In this document: positions 28,288-38,465 of the stretch, piece by piece
How positions within the stretch are numbered: the stretch's first letter is position 1
Layout of the letters: every line of letters begins with the position of its first letter
NCBI RefSeq assembly: GCF_904848665.1
Contig: NZ_CAJHCQ010000005.1
Coordinates: 124,001 to 188,000, forward strand
Direction of reading: 5' to 3'
DNA: 64,000 bases
From: Paraburkholderia hiiakae
GTDB lineage: Bacteria; Pseudomonadota; Gammaproteobacteria; Burkholderiales; Burkholderiaceae
Translations under genes and position numbers: made by a program
Notes under the pieces: generated by a model
Seen by the model: only the letters and a program-made list of their open reading frames with translations
Database searches by the model: none
Told to the model about the DNA's origin: nothing

Positions 28288-28350
28288 ATTCTTTGGCCGG
28301 CAGGGTCCACGCAACGTGGGCCTTCCCAAGTCCGGCCGAGCGAGTGACTT

Positions 28351-29544
28351 ATGTACAATTTGCCAGATGAACGTGGCCATTTCGGCCCTTATGGTGGCGT
28401 GTTCGCTGCCGAAACCCTCATGCAGGCGATCGACGAGCTGCGCGACGCCTACGCGAAATACAAGGACGATCCCGACTTCCGCGCCGAATACGAGCGCGAG
28501 TTGAAGCATTTTGTCGGCCGTCCGTCGCCGATCTATCACGCGCAGCGTTGGAGCGAGCTGCTGGGCGGCGCGCAGATCTATCTCAAGCGCGAAGACCTGA
28601 ACCACACTGGCGCGCACAAGGTGAACAACGTGATCGGCCAGGCGCTGCTCGCCAAGCGCATGGGCAAGCCGCGCGTGATCGCCGAAACCGGTGCGGGTCA
28701 GCATGGCGTGGCTACCGCGACCATCGCGGCGCGCTTCGGCATGGAGTGTGTGGTCTACATGGGCGCCGAAGACGTGCGCCGTCAGGCCGCCAACGTCTAC
28801 CGCATGAAGCTGCTGGGTGCGACCGTGGTTCCGGTCGAGTCGGGCTCGCGCACGCTCAAGGACGCGCTCAACGAAGCCATGCGGGACTGGGTCACCAACG
28901 TCGAAAACACGTTCTACATCATCGGCACCGTGGCGGGTCCGCACCCGTACCCGATGATGGTGCGCGACTTCCAGCGCGTGATCGGCGACGAATGCCGCGT
29001 GCAGATGCCCGAAATGACGGGCCGCCAGCCCGACTCCGTGATCGCTTGCGTGGGCGGCGGTTCGAACGCGATGGGTATCTTCTACCCGTATATCGACGAC
29101 ACTTCCGTGCAGTTGATCGGCGTCGAGCCCGCTGGCGACGGCATGGACACGGGCCGTCACGCCGCCTCGCTCGCGGCGGGCACCGTTGGCGTGCTGCACG
29201 GCAATCGGACCTACCTGCTGCAGGACGAGAACGGCCAGATCATCGAGACGCATTCGATTTCGGCGGGCCTCGATTATCCGGGCGTGGGTCCCGAGCACGC
29301 GTGGCTCAAGGACAGCGGCCGCGCGCAGTACGTCACCATCGACGACGAGGAAGCGCTCAAGGGCTTCCACGACTGCTGCCGCATCGAAGGCATCATTCCC
29401 GCGCTCGAATCGAGCCATGCGCTCGCGTACGCGGCGAAGCTCGCACCGACGTTGCCGAAGGAGAAAATCCTGCTGGTGAACCTGTCGGGCCGCGGCGACA
29501 AGGACATGCATACGGTCGCCGAGCGATCGGGCATCCAGTTCTGA
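28351..29544 (+). CDS. trpB: Tryptophan synthase beta chain
   Basis: 397 residues. PLP is held by Lys90 in [15 protein letters not shown], and the phosphate cradle is [15 protein letters not shown]. It joins indole with serine to give tryptophan and tunnels indole from TrpA. The N-terminus [16 protein letters not shown] matches the family. The ribosome site is weak. A DNA methyltransferase gene separates it from trpA, its complex partner. Confidence 0.98.
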   Translation: MYNLPDERGHFGPYGGVFAAETLMQAIDELRDAYAKYKDDPDFRAEYERELKHFVGRPSPIYHAQRWSELLGGAQIYLKREDLNHTGAHKVNNVIGQALLAKRMGKPRVIAETGAGQHGVATATIAARFGMECVVYMGAEDVRRQAANVYRMKLLGATVVPVESGSRTLKDALNEAMRDWVTNVENTFYIIGTVAGPHPYPMMVRDFQRVIGDECRVQMPEMTGRQPDSVIACVGGGSNAMGIFYPYIDDTSVQLIGVEPAGDGMDTGRHAASLAAGTVGVLHGNRTYLLQDENGQIIETHSISAGLDYPGVGPEHAWLKDSGRAQYVTIDDEEALKGFHDCCRIEGIIPALESSHALAYAAKLAPTLPKEKILLVNLSGRGDKDMHTVAERSGIQF

Positions 29545-29565
29545 GCGCCCGGAGCGACGTAAGTG

Positions 29566-30465
29566 ATGCGTGACGAGTTCGACGAGCCGGAAGTGCCGGC
29601 GCCCGTGGGCGAGGTGAACGCCGATGCGGCTACTCTGGAAGCCGCCGAAGCGGTAGCCAACGCAGCCGTGTTGCCCACGGTGCCTGTTGTGCCGGACACC
29701 ATCCGGCTCCTGAACCGCGATTTTCTGACCGATGCAGCCAAACTGCCCGACGCCTCGATCGATCTGATCGTTGCCGACCCGCCCTACGGACTCGGCAAGG
29801 ACTACGGCAACGACTCCGACATGCGTTCGGGCGAGGACTTCCTCGCCTGGACGTACGAATGGCTCGACCTGGCGATTCCGAAGCTCAAACCCACGGGCTC
29901 GCTCTACGTGTTCTGCACGTGGCAGTACGCGCCCGAGATCTTCGTCTATCTCAAGTCGAAACTCACGATGATCAACGAGATCGTCTGGGATCGTCGCGTC
30001 CCCAGCATGGGCGGCACGACGCGCCGTTTCACCTCGGTGCACGACAACATCGGTTTCTTCGCGGTTTCGAAGGAATACTACTTCGATCTCGATCCCGTCC
30101 GCATCCCGTACGATGCCGCCACGAAGAAGGCGCGTTCGCGCAAGTTGTTCGAAGGCAGCAAGTGGCTGGAGCTCGGCTATAACCCCAAGGACGTCTGGTC
30201 CGTCTCGCGGCTGCATCGCCAGCACGCGGAGCGCGTGGATCATCCGACCCAGAAGCCTTTGGAGATCGTCGAGCGCATGGTGCTCGCGAGCTGCCCGCCG
30301 GGCGGCCGCGTGCTGGACCCGTTCATGGGCAGTGGCACCACGGCAGTGGCTTGCGCGCGTCAGCAGCGCGAATTCGTCGGCTATGAAATTAACGAAAGTT
30401 ACTGCGCGATCGCGCGCGAACGCGTAAGCGCGGCCGCCGCAAGCGCCGTTGCGGCCGGCGCCTGA
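29566..30465 (+). CDS. Orphan DNA adenine (N6) methyltransferase, beta class
   Basis: 299 residues from the ATG at 29566; a GTG three bases earlier is closer to GGAG and equally possible. The first 45 residues are a variable acidic/Ala tail. The catalytic motif DPPYG is at about 72-76 and the AdoMet-binding motif DPFMGSGTTAVA at about 252, so the order is beta class as in CcrM. Also seen is RLHRQHAERVDHPTQKPL, typical of the group. No restriction gene is nearby, so it is an orphan. It lies between trpB and trpA. I recall the equivalent B. cenocepacia gene (BCAM0992) methylating GTWWAC and affecting gene expression. That specificity is carried over by inference. Confidence 0.9.
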   Translation: MRDEFDEPEVPAPVGEVNADAATLEAAEAVANAAVLPTVPVVPDTIRLLNRDFLTDAAKLPDASIDLIVADPPYGLGKDYGNDSDMRSGEDFLAWTYEWLDLAIPKLKPTGSLYVFCTWQYAPEIFVYLKSKLTMINEIVWDRRVPSMGGTTRRFTSVHDNIGFFAVSKEYYFDLDPVRIPYDAATKKARSRKLFEGSKWLELGYNPKDVWSVSRLHRQHAERVDHPTQKPLEIVERMVLASCPPGGRVLDPFMGSGTTAVACARQQREFVGYEINESYCAIARERVSAAAASAVAAGA

Positions 30466-30518
30466 TGCGCCGCCGCCGGACCCACGCGCAGTAACGCCTA
30501 AAAGCTGAGGACCCTGAA

Positions 30519-31328
30519 ATGTCCCGTATCAAGACCACGTTCGAGGCGCTCGCCGCCCAAGGCCGCAAAGGCCTGATCCCGTTCATGACGGCAGGCGACC
30601 CCGACCCCGCACGCACCGTCGAGTTCATGCACGCGCTAGCCGCCGGCGGCGCCGATGTCATCGAACTCGGCGTGCCGTTCTCCGACCCGATGGCCGACGG
30701 CCCCGTGATCCAGCAGTCGTCCGAGCGCGCGCTCGAGAAGGGCGTGACGCTCAAGAGCGTGCTCGCCGATGTGAAGCGCTTTCGCGAAACCGACAACAAG
30801 ACGCCCGTCGTGTTGATGGGCTATGCAAACCCCATCGAGCGGATGGGTGCCGGCGCGTTCGCGCAGGCCGCGAAGGAAGCGGGCGTGGACGGCGTGCTCG
30901 TGGTGGACTATCCGCCCGAGGAGTCGGTCGAGTTCGCGGCGAAGATGAAGGCCGCCGACATCGATCCGATCTTCCTGCTCGCGCCGACCTCGACCGATGA
31001 ACGCATCGCCGAAGTGGGCCGGGCCGCAAGCGGCTATGTTTACTACGTCTCGCTCAAGGGCGTGACGGGCGCGGCGAATCTGGACGTTTCGAGCATCGCG
31101 GGTAAAATCCCGGCGATCAAGAAGCATGTCTCGCTGCCCGTGGGTGTGGGCTTCGGCATTCGCGACGCGCAAACGGCCGCTGCCGTCGCGCAGGTTTCGG
31201 ACGCCGTGGTGATCGGCAGCCGCATTGTCCAACTGCTCGAACAGGCTGCGCCGGAAACGGCCGCCGACACGCTCACGCAATTCATCGCAGGCATTCGAGC
31301 GGCCCTGGACGAAGTCTCGGCCGGCTAG
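30519..31328 (+). CDS. trpA: Tryptophan synthase alpha chain
   Basis: 269 residues, a TIM barrel that cleaves indole-3-glycerol phosphate to indole. The catalytic Glu is in [19 protein letters not shown] and the catalytic Asp in [12 protein letters not shown]; the phosphate site is [15 protein letters not shown] precedes the ATG. It follows the methyltransferase by 53 bases. A promoter for accD begins about 19 bases after its stop. Confidence 0.98.
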   Translation: MSRIKTTFEALAAQGRKGLIPFMTAGDPDPARTVEFMHALAAGGADVIELGVPFSDPMADGPVIQQSSERALEKGVTLKSVLADVKRFRETDNKTPVVLMGYANPIERMGAGAFAQAAKEAGVDGVLVVDYPPEESVEFAAKMKAADIDPIFLLAPTSTDERIAEVGRAASGYVYYVSLKGVTGAANLDVSSIAGKIPAIKKHVSLPVGVGFGIRDAQTAAAVAQVSDAVVIGSRIVQLLEQAAPETAADTLTQFIAGIRAALDEVSAG

Positions 31329-31346
31329 TGCGGCGGCCTTGCGCTG

Positions 31347-31374
31347 TTGGCTAGATTCGAGACTGCTGTAAAAT
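31347..31374 (+). promoter_or_regulatory. Candidate promoter for accD
   Basis: TTGGCT (31347-31352), a 16-base spacer and TAAAAT (31369-31374) lie between trpA and accD. The accD start is about 105 bases further on. This would allow accD-folC expression independent of the trp genes. Confidence 0.45.
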
Positions 31375-31484
31375 CCACTTTTCGCCATGCGCGGTCGGGG
31401 TCGGAACCCGGTCGGTTTTACCGATCGGTTGACGGGATCGATCCGCCGCGCCCGCGCATCACGAAGGTCAAGGAAGGAACATCA

Positions 31485-32357
<873 letters not shown>

Positions 32358-32413
32358 GCCTCGTTTTGAGCGATCTGCGGCGCTGCACGTGCCGCAGCCG
32401 CAACGCTTTACCC

Positions 32414-32445
32414 AACGCGCCGCGAGCGAAAGCAAGCGGCGCGTT
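32414..32445 (+). terminator. Hairpin between accD and folC (weak terminator)
   Basis: AACGCGCCGC (32414-32423) and GCGGCGCGTT (32436-32445) form a perfect 10-bp stem. The following GTCATTTCC is only mildly T-rich, so partial termination or RNA stabilisation is more likely than a full stop. Confidence 0.5.
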
Positions 32446-32546
32446 GTCATTTCCGCGATAATGCCGTTCTTTCGAAGCGGATCATTCGCGTGAACCCTCC
32501 GCCGCCGGCGGCGTCTCACGCGCAGCACCAGGCAATTTCTATCCCG

Positions 32547-33857
32547 ATGAGTACCTTTCCCACCCTCGACGCGTGGCTCACGCACCTTGAAACTGCGCAT
32601 CCGGTCGGCATCGACATGGGGCTCGACCGCATCCGTCAGGTGAAGGATGCGCTGGATCTCAAGTTCGCGTGCCCGATCTTCACGGTTGGCGGCACGAACG
32701 GGAAGGGCTCGACCTGCGCGATTCTCGAAACGATCCTGCTCAAAGCGGGCTATCACGTGGGCTGCCACACCTCGCCGCATCTGCTCGAGTTCAACGAGCG
32801 CGCGCGCGTGGACGGCCAGCAGGCCAGCGACGCCGAACTGCTGCCGCACTTCGAAGCCGTGGAAGCCGCGCGCAATTCGCTCGCCAAGCCCGTTACGCTC
32901 ACGTACTTCGAATTCACGACGCTCGCGATCATGCATCTGTTCGCCTCGCGCGGCCTCGACGCCGTGATCTTCGAGGTGGGTCTGGGCGGGCGTCTGGACG
33001 CCGTCAATGTGCTCGACACCGACTGCGCGATCATCACGAGCATCGACCTCGATCACACGGAATTCCTCGGCGACACGCGCGAAAAGATCGCCTTCGAGAA
33101 GGCCGGCATCTTCCGTGCGGGCAAGCCCGCGATCTGCGCCGACCCGATGGCGCCGCAATCGCTCATCGACCATGCTGAGGCGATCGGCGCCGAACTGTGG
33201 CTCTTCGGCCGCGATTTCCGCTACGAAGGGCAGCCGGGCAGCGAGCGCCAGCAGTGGAGCTACGTGGGCCCGACGATGCGGCGCTCGGCACTCGCCTATC
33301 CTGCGCTGCGTGGCGCGAACCAACTGATCAACACGTCGGCTGCGCTCGCGGGCCTCGAGGCCCTGCGCGACCGGCTGCCGGTTTCCGCGCAGGACATTCG
33401 CCTCGGCCTCGCCAACGTCGAACTGCCGGGCCGCTTCCAGGTGCTGCCGGGCAAGCCTTCGATCATCCTCGACGTCGGCCACAACCCGCACGCGGCGGCG
33501 GTGCTTTCGCAGAACCTCGGCAGCATGGGCTATTTCCCGTACACCTACGCCGTGTTCGGCGCGATGCGAGACAAGGACATTGCGGGCGTGATCGAGCACC
33601 TTAAGGGTGAGATCGACCACTGGTGCGTGACCGATCTGCCGCTGCCGCGCGCGGCCACGGCGGAACAGCTCGAAGAAGTGCTGCGCGATGCGGGCGTGAC
33701 GGACGGCGCCGATAGCAGCGTCACACGCTATGAAAATCCGGCCGCCGCCTTCCAAGATGCGCTAAAACGTGCAACCGAAAATGATAGAATTATTGTTTTC
33801 GGAAGTTTTTTGACGGTTGCCGGCGTCATGGCCTGGCGAAAGTCACAGCAACACTGA
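32547..33857 (+). CDS. folC: Bifunctional folylpolyglutamate / dihydrofolate synthase
   Basis: 436 residues. The ATP-binding P-loop is FTVGGTNGKGSTCAILE, then HTSPHLLEFNERARVDG, the Mur-ligase-type VIFEVGLGGRLDAVN and ITSIDLDHTEFLGDTRE, with C-terminal ILDVGHNPHAAAVL. It adds glutamates to folates and makes dihydrofolate from dihydropteroate. The ATG at 32547 gives the family N-terminus STFPTLDAWL; an in-frame GTG at 32490 would add 19 Pro/Ala/His-rich residues. dedD follows after 62 bases. Confidence 0.95.
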   Translation: MSTFPTLDAWLTHLETAHPVGIDMGLDRIRQVKDALDLKFACPIFTVGGTNGKGSTCAILETILLKAGYHVGCHTSPHLLEFNERARVDGQQASDAELLPHFEAVEAARNSLAKPVTLTYFEFTTLAIMHLFASRGLDAVIFEVGLGGRLDAVNVLDTDCAIITSIDLDHTEFLGDTREKIAFEKAGIFRAGKPAICADPMAPQSLIDHAEAIGAELWLFGRDFRYEGQPGSERQQWSYVGPTMRRSALAYPALRGANQLINTSAALAGLEALRDRLPVSAQDIRLGLANVELPGRFQVLPGKPSIILDVGHNPHAAAVLSQNLGSMGYFPYTYAVFGAMRDKDIAGVIEHLKGEIDHWCVTDLPLPRAATAEQLEEVLRDAGVTDGADSSVTRYENPAAAFQDALKRATENDRIIVFGSFLTVAGVMAWRKSQQH

Positions 33858-33919
33858 TCGCCCGGCATCCGCACGCCGCCCACGTAAGACAGGCCAGGTA
33901 GGCCAACAGCAAGCCATAC

Positions 33920-34852
33920 ATGGGAATTTTCTCGTTCGGCAAGAAAGATGACGCTGACGCGCCCCGCCGGCGCGGCACTGAGTCCGGCTCCAGCCGGCGC
34001 AGCAATCAGAGCACGCGTGTGGAGCGGCGCAGCCGCCGGCCGGACCGGTCTGGCGATGCCGAGGCAATGCTGCTCGACCCCACGCTTCCCGAAAAGCAAC
34101 GCGCCCGCCGCCGTCTCGTCGGCGCGATCGCGCTGGTGCTCGCGGCCATCGTGATCCTGCCGATGGTGCTCGATTCGCACCCGAAGCCCGTCACCGACGA
34201 CATCGCCATCGACATTCCGAGCCGCCCGGCCGACAAGGCCGCCGCGCGCCAACACGACGCCGAAGACACGCAAGCCGGCGTCGCCCCCGACAATCCCGCA
34301 GCCGCGCAAGCGACGCCTGGTGCGTCGGGTCTCGCGGCCGCGACAAGCGCCGTGGCCACGCAGAGCGCCCAGGACACGGATCAATCGCCGGCAACGCCAG
34401 CGAAAAAGCCCGCACAGGCGGCAACCGTTCCCGCTCAATCGACACAAACCGCTCAGGCGCAAAAGCCCGCTGCCAAGCCTGCGGCTTCGGCCAGCACCGC
34501 CGTCGCCGCGAACAGCAAGCCGACGACGACCGCCGCAAACGACAGCGACAGCGCCGACACCGGCGATGGAAATGGCGCGAAAGCCGAATCCGGCACGCCG
34601 GCGGCGCCCCCGGGCGCGCGTTTCGCGGTGCAGCTCGGCGCGTTCTCGAACGGCACGACGGCGAACAATTGGGTCACGAAGTTGAAAGCGGCAGGTGTAC
34701 CCGCATATACCGAGCAGCGTAAGGAAGCGGACGGCACGACGCGCACGCTGCTGCGCGCGGGCCCGTTCCCGGACCGCGCCTCGGCCACGGCGGCGATCGC
34801 CAAGGTGCGCGGCGCCGGCCTGATGGCAGGCTCGAACGCCAACGCGGAATAA
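33920..34852 (+). CDS. dedD: SPOR-domain cell-division protein (DedD-like)
   Basis: 310 residues. A charged cytoplasmic N-terminus of about 65 residues, one membrane helix (about 66-83, VGAIALVLAAIVILPMVL), a long Ala/Thr/Gln-rich periplasmic linker, and a C-terminal SPOR domain from about 233 (RFAVQLGAFSNGTTANNWV to LLRAGPFPDRASA). SPOR domains bind denuded septal peptidoglycan. Position between folC and cvpA matches dedD. cvpA begins eight bases after its stop. Confidence 0.88.
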   Translation: MGIFSFGKKDDADAPRRRGTESGSSRRSNQSTRVERRSRRPDRSGDAEAMLLDPTLPEKQRARRRLVGAIALVLAAIVILPMVLDSHPKPVTDDIAIDIPSRPADKAAARQHDAEDTQAGVAPDNPAAAQATPGASGLAAATSAVATQSAQDTDQSPATPAKKPAQAATVPAQSTQTAQAQKPAAKPAASASTAVAANSKPTTTAANDSDSADTGDGNGAKAESGTPAAPPGARFAVQLGAFSNGTTANNWVTKLKAAGVPAYTEQRKEADGTTRTLLRAGPFPDRASATAAIAKVRGAGLMAGSNANAE

Positions 34853-34859
34853 GCAGTCG

Positions 34860-35354
34860 ATGTTCACCGCATTCGACTACGCTGTAATGGCGGTGATTGG
34901 CCTGTCGGCGCTGCGCGGCGCGTGGCGTGGCTTGATTGGCGAGATTTTTGGATTGATCGGCTGGATCGCGGCGTTGCTCGTGGCCTGCCGCTACGTGGAC
35001 CATGTGGTGCCCTGGATTCCGGCCAACTGGCCGGGCGGGGCGCTCACTCAGTGGCTGATCGCCTTTGCGCTGATCGTCATTGCCGTGGTGCTCGTGGCCG
35101 GCGTGGGCAACGCACTGATCGGCCGTCTGGTGCAGGTGAGCGGATTGTCCGGTGTGGACCGTTCGCTCGGGATGATGTTCGGCCTCGTGCGAGGCGTCGT
35201 GCTGGTGCTGATCCTCGTCGTCCTCGGTGGGCTGACCGAGCTGCCCCAGCAGGACTTCTGGCGCCACGCGCTGCTGCGGCCGTATGCCGTGCAGGGCGTG
35301 CTCGAACTGAAACCGCTGTTGCCCGAGGCGCTCGCGGCCTACGTTCACGTCTGA
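34860..35354 (+). CDS. cvpA: CvpA family membrane protein
   Basis: 164 residues with four hydrophobic helices and the family start FDYAVMAVIGLSALRGAWRG. In E. coli CvpA is needed for colicin V production, and it is linked to envelope homeostasis. It sits directly before purF, as in most proteobacteria, eight bases after dedD. Confidence 0.92.
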   Translation: MFTAFDYAVMAVIGLSALRGAWRGLIGEIFGLIGWIAALLVACRYVDHVVPWIPANWPGGALTQWLIAFALIVIAVVLVAGVGNALIGRLVQVSGLSGVDRSLGMMFGLVRGVVLVLILVVLGGLTELPQQDFWRHALLRPYAVQGVLELKPLLPEALAAYVHV

Positions 35355-35478
35355 TCAGAAGCTGATCGGACGCGACGCCAGGCGATGCTTCCGGCAACCC
35401 TGCCCATTTGCGGCGCTCGACCGGTGTTGATGAAGCTGGGCGACCCGCTACCGATTTCGCTTTTTTGAAGGACCTGCC

Positions 35479-37023
35479 ATGTGCGGCATCGTAGGCGTAG
35501 TTTCCCGCTCTCCCGTCAACCAGCTCCTCTATGACGCGCTGCTGCTTTTGCAGCACCGCGGTCAGGACGCGGCCGGCATTGCCACCGCGAACGGCAGCAC
35601 GTTCCACATGCACAAGGCCAACGGCATGGTGCGCGACGTGTTCCGCACGCGCAACATGCGCAGCCTTCCCGGCACCCTCGGCATCGGCCAGGTGCGCTAT
35701 CCGACGGCCGGCTCGGCGTCGAGCGAAGAAGAAGCCCAGCCGTTCTACGTGAACGCGCCGTTCGGCATCGTCCTCGCGCACAACGGTAATCTCACGAACT
35801 GGCAACAGTTGAAGGAAGAGATGTTCCGTGTGGATCGCCGCCACATCAACACCCATTCCGACACCGAAGTGCTGCTCAACGTGCTCGCGCACGAAGTGCA
35901 GCTCGCAAGCTCGGGTCTCGAACTCGATCCGGCGGCGCTCTTCAAGGCGGTCTCGGGCGTGCATCGCCGCTTGCGCGGCTCGTACGCCATCGTCTCGCTG
36001 ATCGCCGGCTACGGCCTGCTCGCTTTCCGCGACCCGTTCGGCATTCGTCCGCTGTGCATCGGCAAGATGGAAACGCCGGAAGGCACCGAGTGGATGCTCG
36101 CATCGGAATCGGTGGCGCTCGAAGGCATCGGCTTCGAGTTCGTGCGCGACGTTCACCCGGGCGAAGCGGTGTTCATCGACTTCGACGGCAACTTCCACTC
36201 GCAGCAATGCGCCACGGCGCCGACGCTCAATCCCTGCATCTTCGAACTCGTGTATCTTGCGCGTCCGGACTCGGTGCTCGACGGCGTGCCCGTGTACAAC
36301 GCGCGTCTGCGCATGGGCGACTATCTCGCCGAGAAGATCAAGCGCGAACTGCCCGACGTGAAGATCGACGTGGTCATGCCGATTCCCGATTCGTCGCGCC
36401 CCGCCGCGATGCAGGTCGCGAACAAGCTCGGCGTGGAATACCGCGAAGGCTTCTTCAAGAACCGCTACGTGGGCCGCACCTTCATCATGCCGGGCCAGGC
36501 CATGCGCAAGAAGTCGGTGCGCCAGAAGCTCAACGCCATGGGCATCGAGTTCAAGGGCAAGAACGTGCTGATCATCGACGACTCGATCGTGCGCGGCACC
36601 ACCTCGCAGGAAATCGTGCAGATGGCGCGCGACGCCGGCGCGACCAAGGTGATCTTCGCTTCGGCGGCGCCGCCCGTGAAGTACCCGAACGTCTACGGCA
36701 TCGACATGCCCACGCGCGGCGAGCTCGTCGCGCACGGCCGCACGGATGAGGAAGTGGCGCGCATCATCGGCGCGGATTACCTCGTGTATCAGGACGTGGA
36801 TGCGCTCAAGCAGGCAGTCCGCGACATCAATCCGGATTTGAAGGCGTTCGAGGCTTCGTGCTTCGACGGCGAATACATCACCGGCGATATTACGAGCACT
36901 TACCTCGACAACATCGAGACGGCGCGCCTCGCACCTCAGGCGCAGTCGGACCGCGACGCCGCAAGCGACGCGATGGACGGCGGCTCCCGTTCGCAGTTGC
37001 ACCTGCAACTCTCAGTGGAGTGA
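35479..37023 (+). CDS. purF: Amidophosphoribosyltransferase
   Basis: 514 residues. After Met removal the N-terminal Cys2 (MCGIVGVV) is the glutaminase nucleophile. The glutaminase domain includes RYPTAGSAS and LAHNGNLTNW. The phosphoribosyltransferase PRPP loop is NVLIIDDSIVRGTT. It makes 5-phosphoribosylamine, the first step of purine synthesis. AAGGA precedes the ATG. Two hairpins follow the stop. Confidence 0.98.
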   Translation: MCGIVGVVSRSPVNQLLYDALLLLQHRGQDAAGIATANGSTFHMHKANGMVRDVFRTRNMRSLPGTLGIGQVRYPTAGSASSEEEAQPFYVNAPFGIVLAHNGNLTNWQQLKEEMFRVDRRHINTHSDTEVLLNVLAHEVQLASSGLELDPAALFKAVSGVHRRLRGSYAIVSLIAGYGLLAFRDPFGIRPLCIGKMETPEGTEWMLASESVALEGIGFEFVRDVHPGEAVFIDFDGNFHSQQCATAPTLNPCIFELVYLARPDSVLDGVPVYNARLRMGDYLAEKIKRELPDVKIDVVMPIPDSSRPAAMQVANKLGVEYREGFFKNRYVGRTFIMPGQAMRKKSVRQKLNAMGIEFKGKNVLIIDDSIVRGTTSQEIVQMARDAGATKVIFASAAPPVKYPNVYGIDMPTRGELVAHGRTDEEVARIIGADYLVYQDVDALKQAVRDINPDLKAFEASCFDGEYITGDITSTYLDNIETARLAPQAQSDRDAASDAMDGGSRSQLHLQLSVE

Positions 37024-37033
37024 TCCCCTCGGC

Positions 37034-37059
37034 AACGCGAGCGTGAGGCTCGCGTTTTC
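37034..37059 (+). terminator. First of two tandem terminators after purF
   Basis: AACGCGAGC (37034-37042) pairs with GCTCGCGTT (37048-37056) around GTGAG, followed by TTCG. It lies 11 bases after the purF stop; the T run is short. Confidence 0.65.
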
Positions 37060-37069
37060 GACAATTCCG

Positions 37070-37107
37070 AAAGCCCGCTTTCTGCCGATGCAAAAGCGGG
37101 CTTTTTT
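37070..37107 (+). terminator. Second, strong terminator after purF
   Basis: AAAGCCCGCTTT (37070-37081) pairs with AAAGCGGGCTTT (37093-37104) and is followed by more T. Together with the preceding hairpin it insulates metZ from the purF transcript. Confidence 0.88.
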
Positions 37108-37162
37108 GCGCGTGTGCGTGCAGGATTGAAGCAAGATGGTTCAGGACAAGGAGAACACGAAC

Positions 37163-38359
37163 ATGGACGACACCTTCAACTTCGACACGTTGGCCGTTCG
37201 CTCGGGCACGCTGCGCAGCGAGTTCAACGAACATTCGGAAGCGCTGTTTCTCACGTCGAGCTTCTGTTTCGGCAGCGCCGCAGAGGCCGCCGAGCGCTTC
37301 AAGAACTCCGAAACCGCCTATACGTACGCGCGTTTCTCGAATCCGACCGTCACCATGTTCCAGGAGCGCTTAGCCACGCTCGAAGGCGGCGAGGCGTGCA
37401 TGGCCACGGCTTCGGGCATGGCCGCGATCATGTCGGTGGTGATGGCCGCGCTGCAGGCGGGCGACCATATCGTCAGCTCGCAGAGCATTTTCGGTTCGAC
37501 GCTCGCCATGTTCTCGCAGATCTTCAGCAGGTTCGGCATCACGACCACCTTCGTCGATCCGACCGATCTCGCCGCGTGGAAGAGCGCCGTGCGCCCGGAA
37601 ACGAAAATGTTCTTCCTCGAAACGCCGTCGAATCCGCTCACCGAAGTGGCCGACATCGAAGCGGTAAGCAAGATCGCTCGGGCGGCGGGCGCGCTCTTCG
37701 TGGTCGACAACTGCTTCTGCAGCCCCGCGCTGCAACAGCCGCTCAAGTTCGGTGCGGACGTGGTGATGCATTCGGCCACCAAGTTCCTCGACGGTCAGGG
37801 CCGCGTGCTGGGCGGCGCGCTTGTGGGATCGAAGCAGTTCATCACGGAGAAGGTGTTTCCGTTCGTGCGCACCGCGGGCCCGACGCTTTCCGCGTTCAAC
37901 GCCTGGGTGCTGCTCAAGGGCATGGAAACGCTGTCGCTGCGCGTGGAGAAGCAGTCGGACAATGCGCTCGAAATCGCACGCTGGCTCGAAACGCATCCGG
38001 CCATCAAGCGCGTGTTCTATCCGGGCCTCGAGTCGCATCCGCAACATGCGCTCGCCATGCGGCAGCAGAAGCTGGGCGGCGCGATCCTCTCGTTCGAAGT
38101 GAAGGGCGACACGCCGGAGCAGCAGCGCGCGAACGCCTGGCGCGTGATCGACGGCACGAAGATCTGTTCGATCACCGGCAATCTTGGCGACACGCGCACG
38201 ACCATCACGCACCCGGCCACGACGACGCACGGTCGCATCACGCCTGAAGCGCGCGCGGCGGCCGGCATTACCGAAGGGTTGATTCGCCTGTCCGTTGGCC
38301 TCGAAAACGCCCAGGACGTGCGTAACGATCTCGCGCGCGGGCTCGATGCGGCGCAGTAA
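37163..38359 (+). CDS. metZ: O-succinylhomoserine sulfhydrylase
   Basis: 398 residues, a Cys/Met-metabolism PLP enzyme. PLP Lys is in VVMHSATKFLDGQGR. Other family marks are YARFSNPTVTMFQERLA, FLETPSNPLTEV and SVGLENAQDVRNDL. It converts O-succinylhomoserine plus sulfide to homocysteine. The ATG at 37163 follows AAGGAG by nine bases; an in-frame ATG 27 bases earlier is less likely. The neighbourhood (after purF) is where metZ lies in related genomes. Confidence 0.92.
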   Translation: MDDTFNFDTLAVRSGTLRSEFNEHSEALFLTSSFCFGSAAEAAERFKNSETAYTYARFSNPTVTMFQERLATLEGGEACMATASGMAAIMSVVMAALQAGDHIVSSQSIFGSTLAMFSQIFSRFGITTTFVDPTDLAAWKSAVRPETKMFFLETPSNPLTEVADIEAVSKIARAAGALFVVDNCFCSPALQQPLKFGADVVMHSATKFLDGQGRVLGGALVGSKQFITEKVFPFVRTAGPTLSAFNAWVLLKGMETLSLRVEKQSDNALEIARWLETHPAIKRVFYPGLESHPQHALAMRQQKLGGAILSFEVKGDTPEQQRANAWRVIDGTKICSITGNLGDTRTTITHPATTTHGRITPEARAAAGITEGLIRLSVGLENAQDVRNDLARGLDAAQ

Positions 38360-38465
38360 TCGGTATCAGTAAGCGGTCGCAGTAAGCTCTTTTAAGCAAC
38401 GGTTGTATGATCGTGGGTCGAGCGCTGCTCGGCCCATTTCCTTATTGCTTTCCCGTGAGTTCGCC

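Noticed and set aside
28084..30243. Long antisense open frame opposite trpF, trpB and the methyltransferase (about 719 codons)
   Set aside because: It mirrors three clearly recognised plus-strand genes; composition is His/Arg/Ala/Val-rich as expected for a shadow in GC-rich DNA, and no ribosome site or family motif is present.
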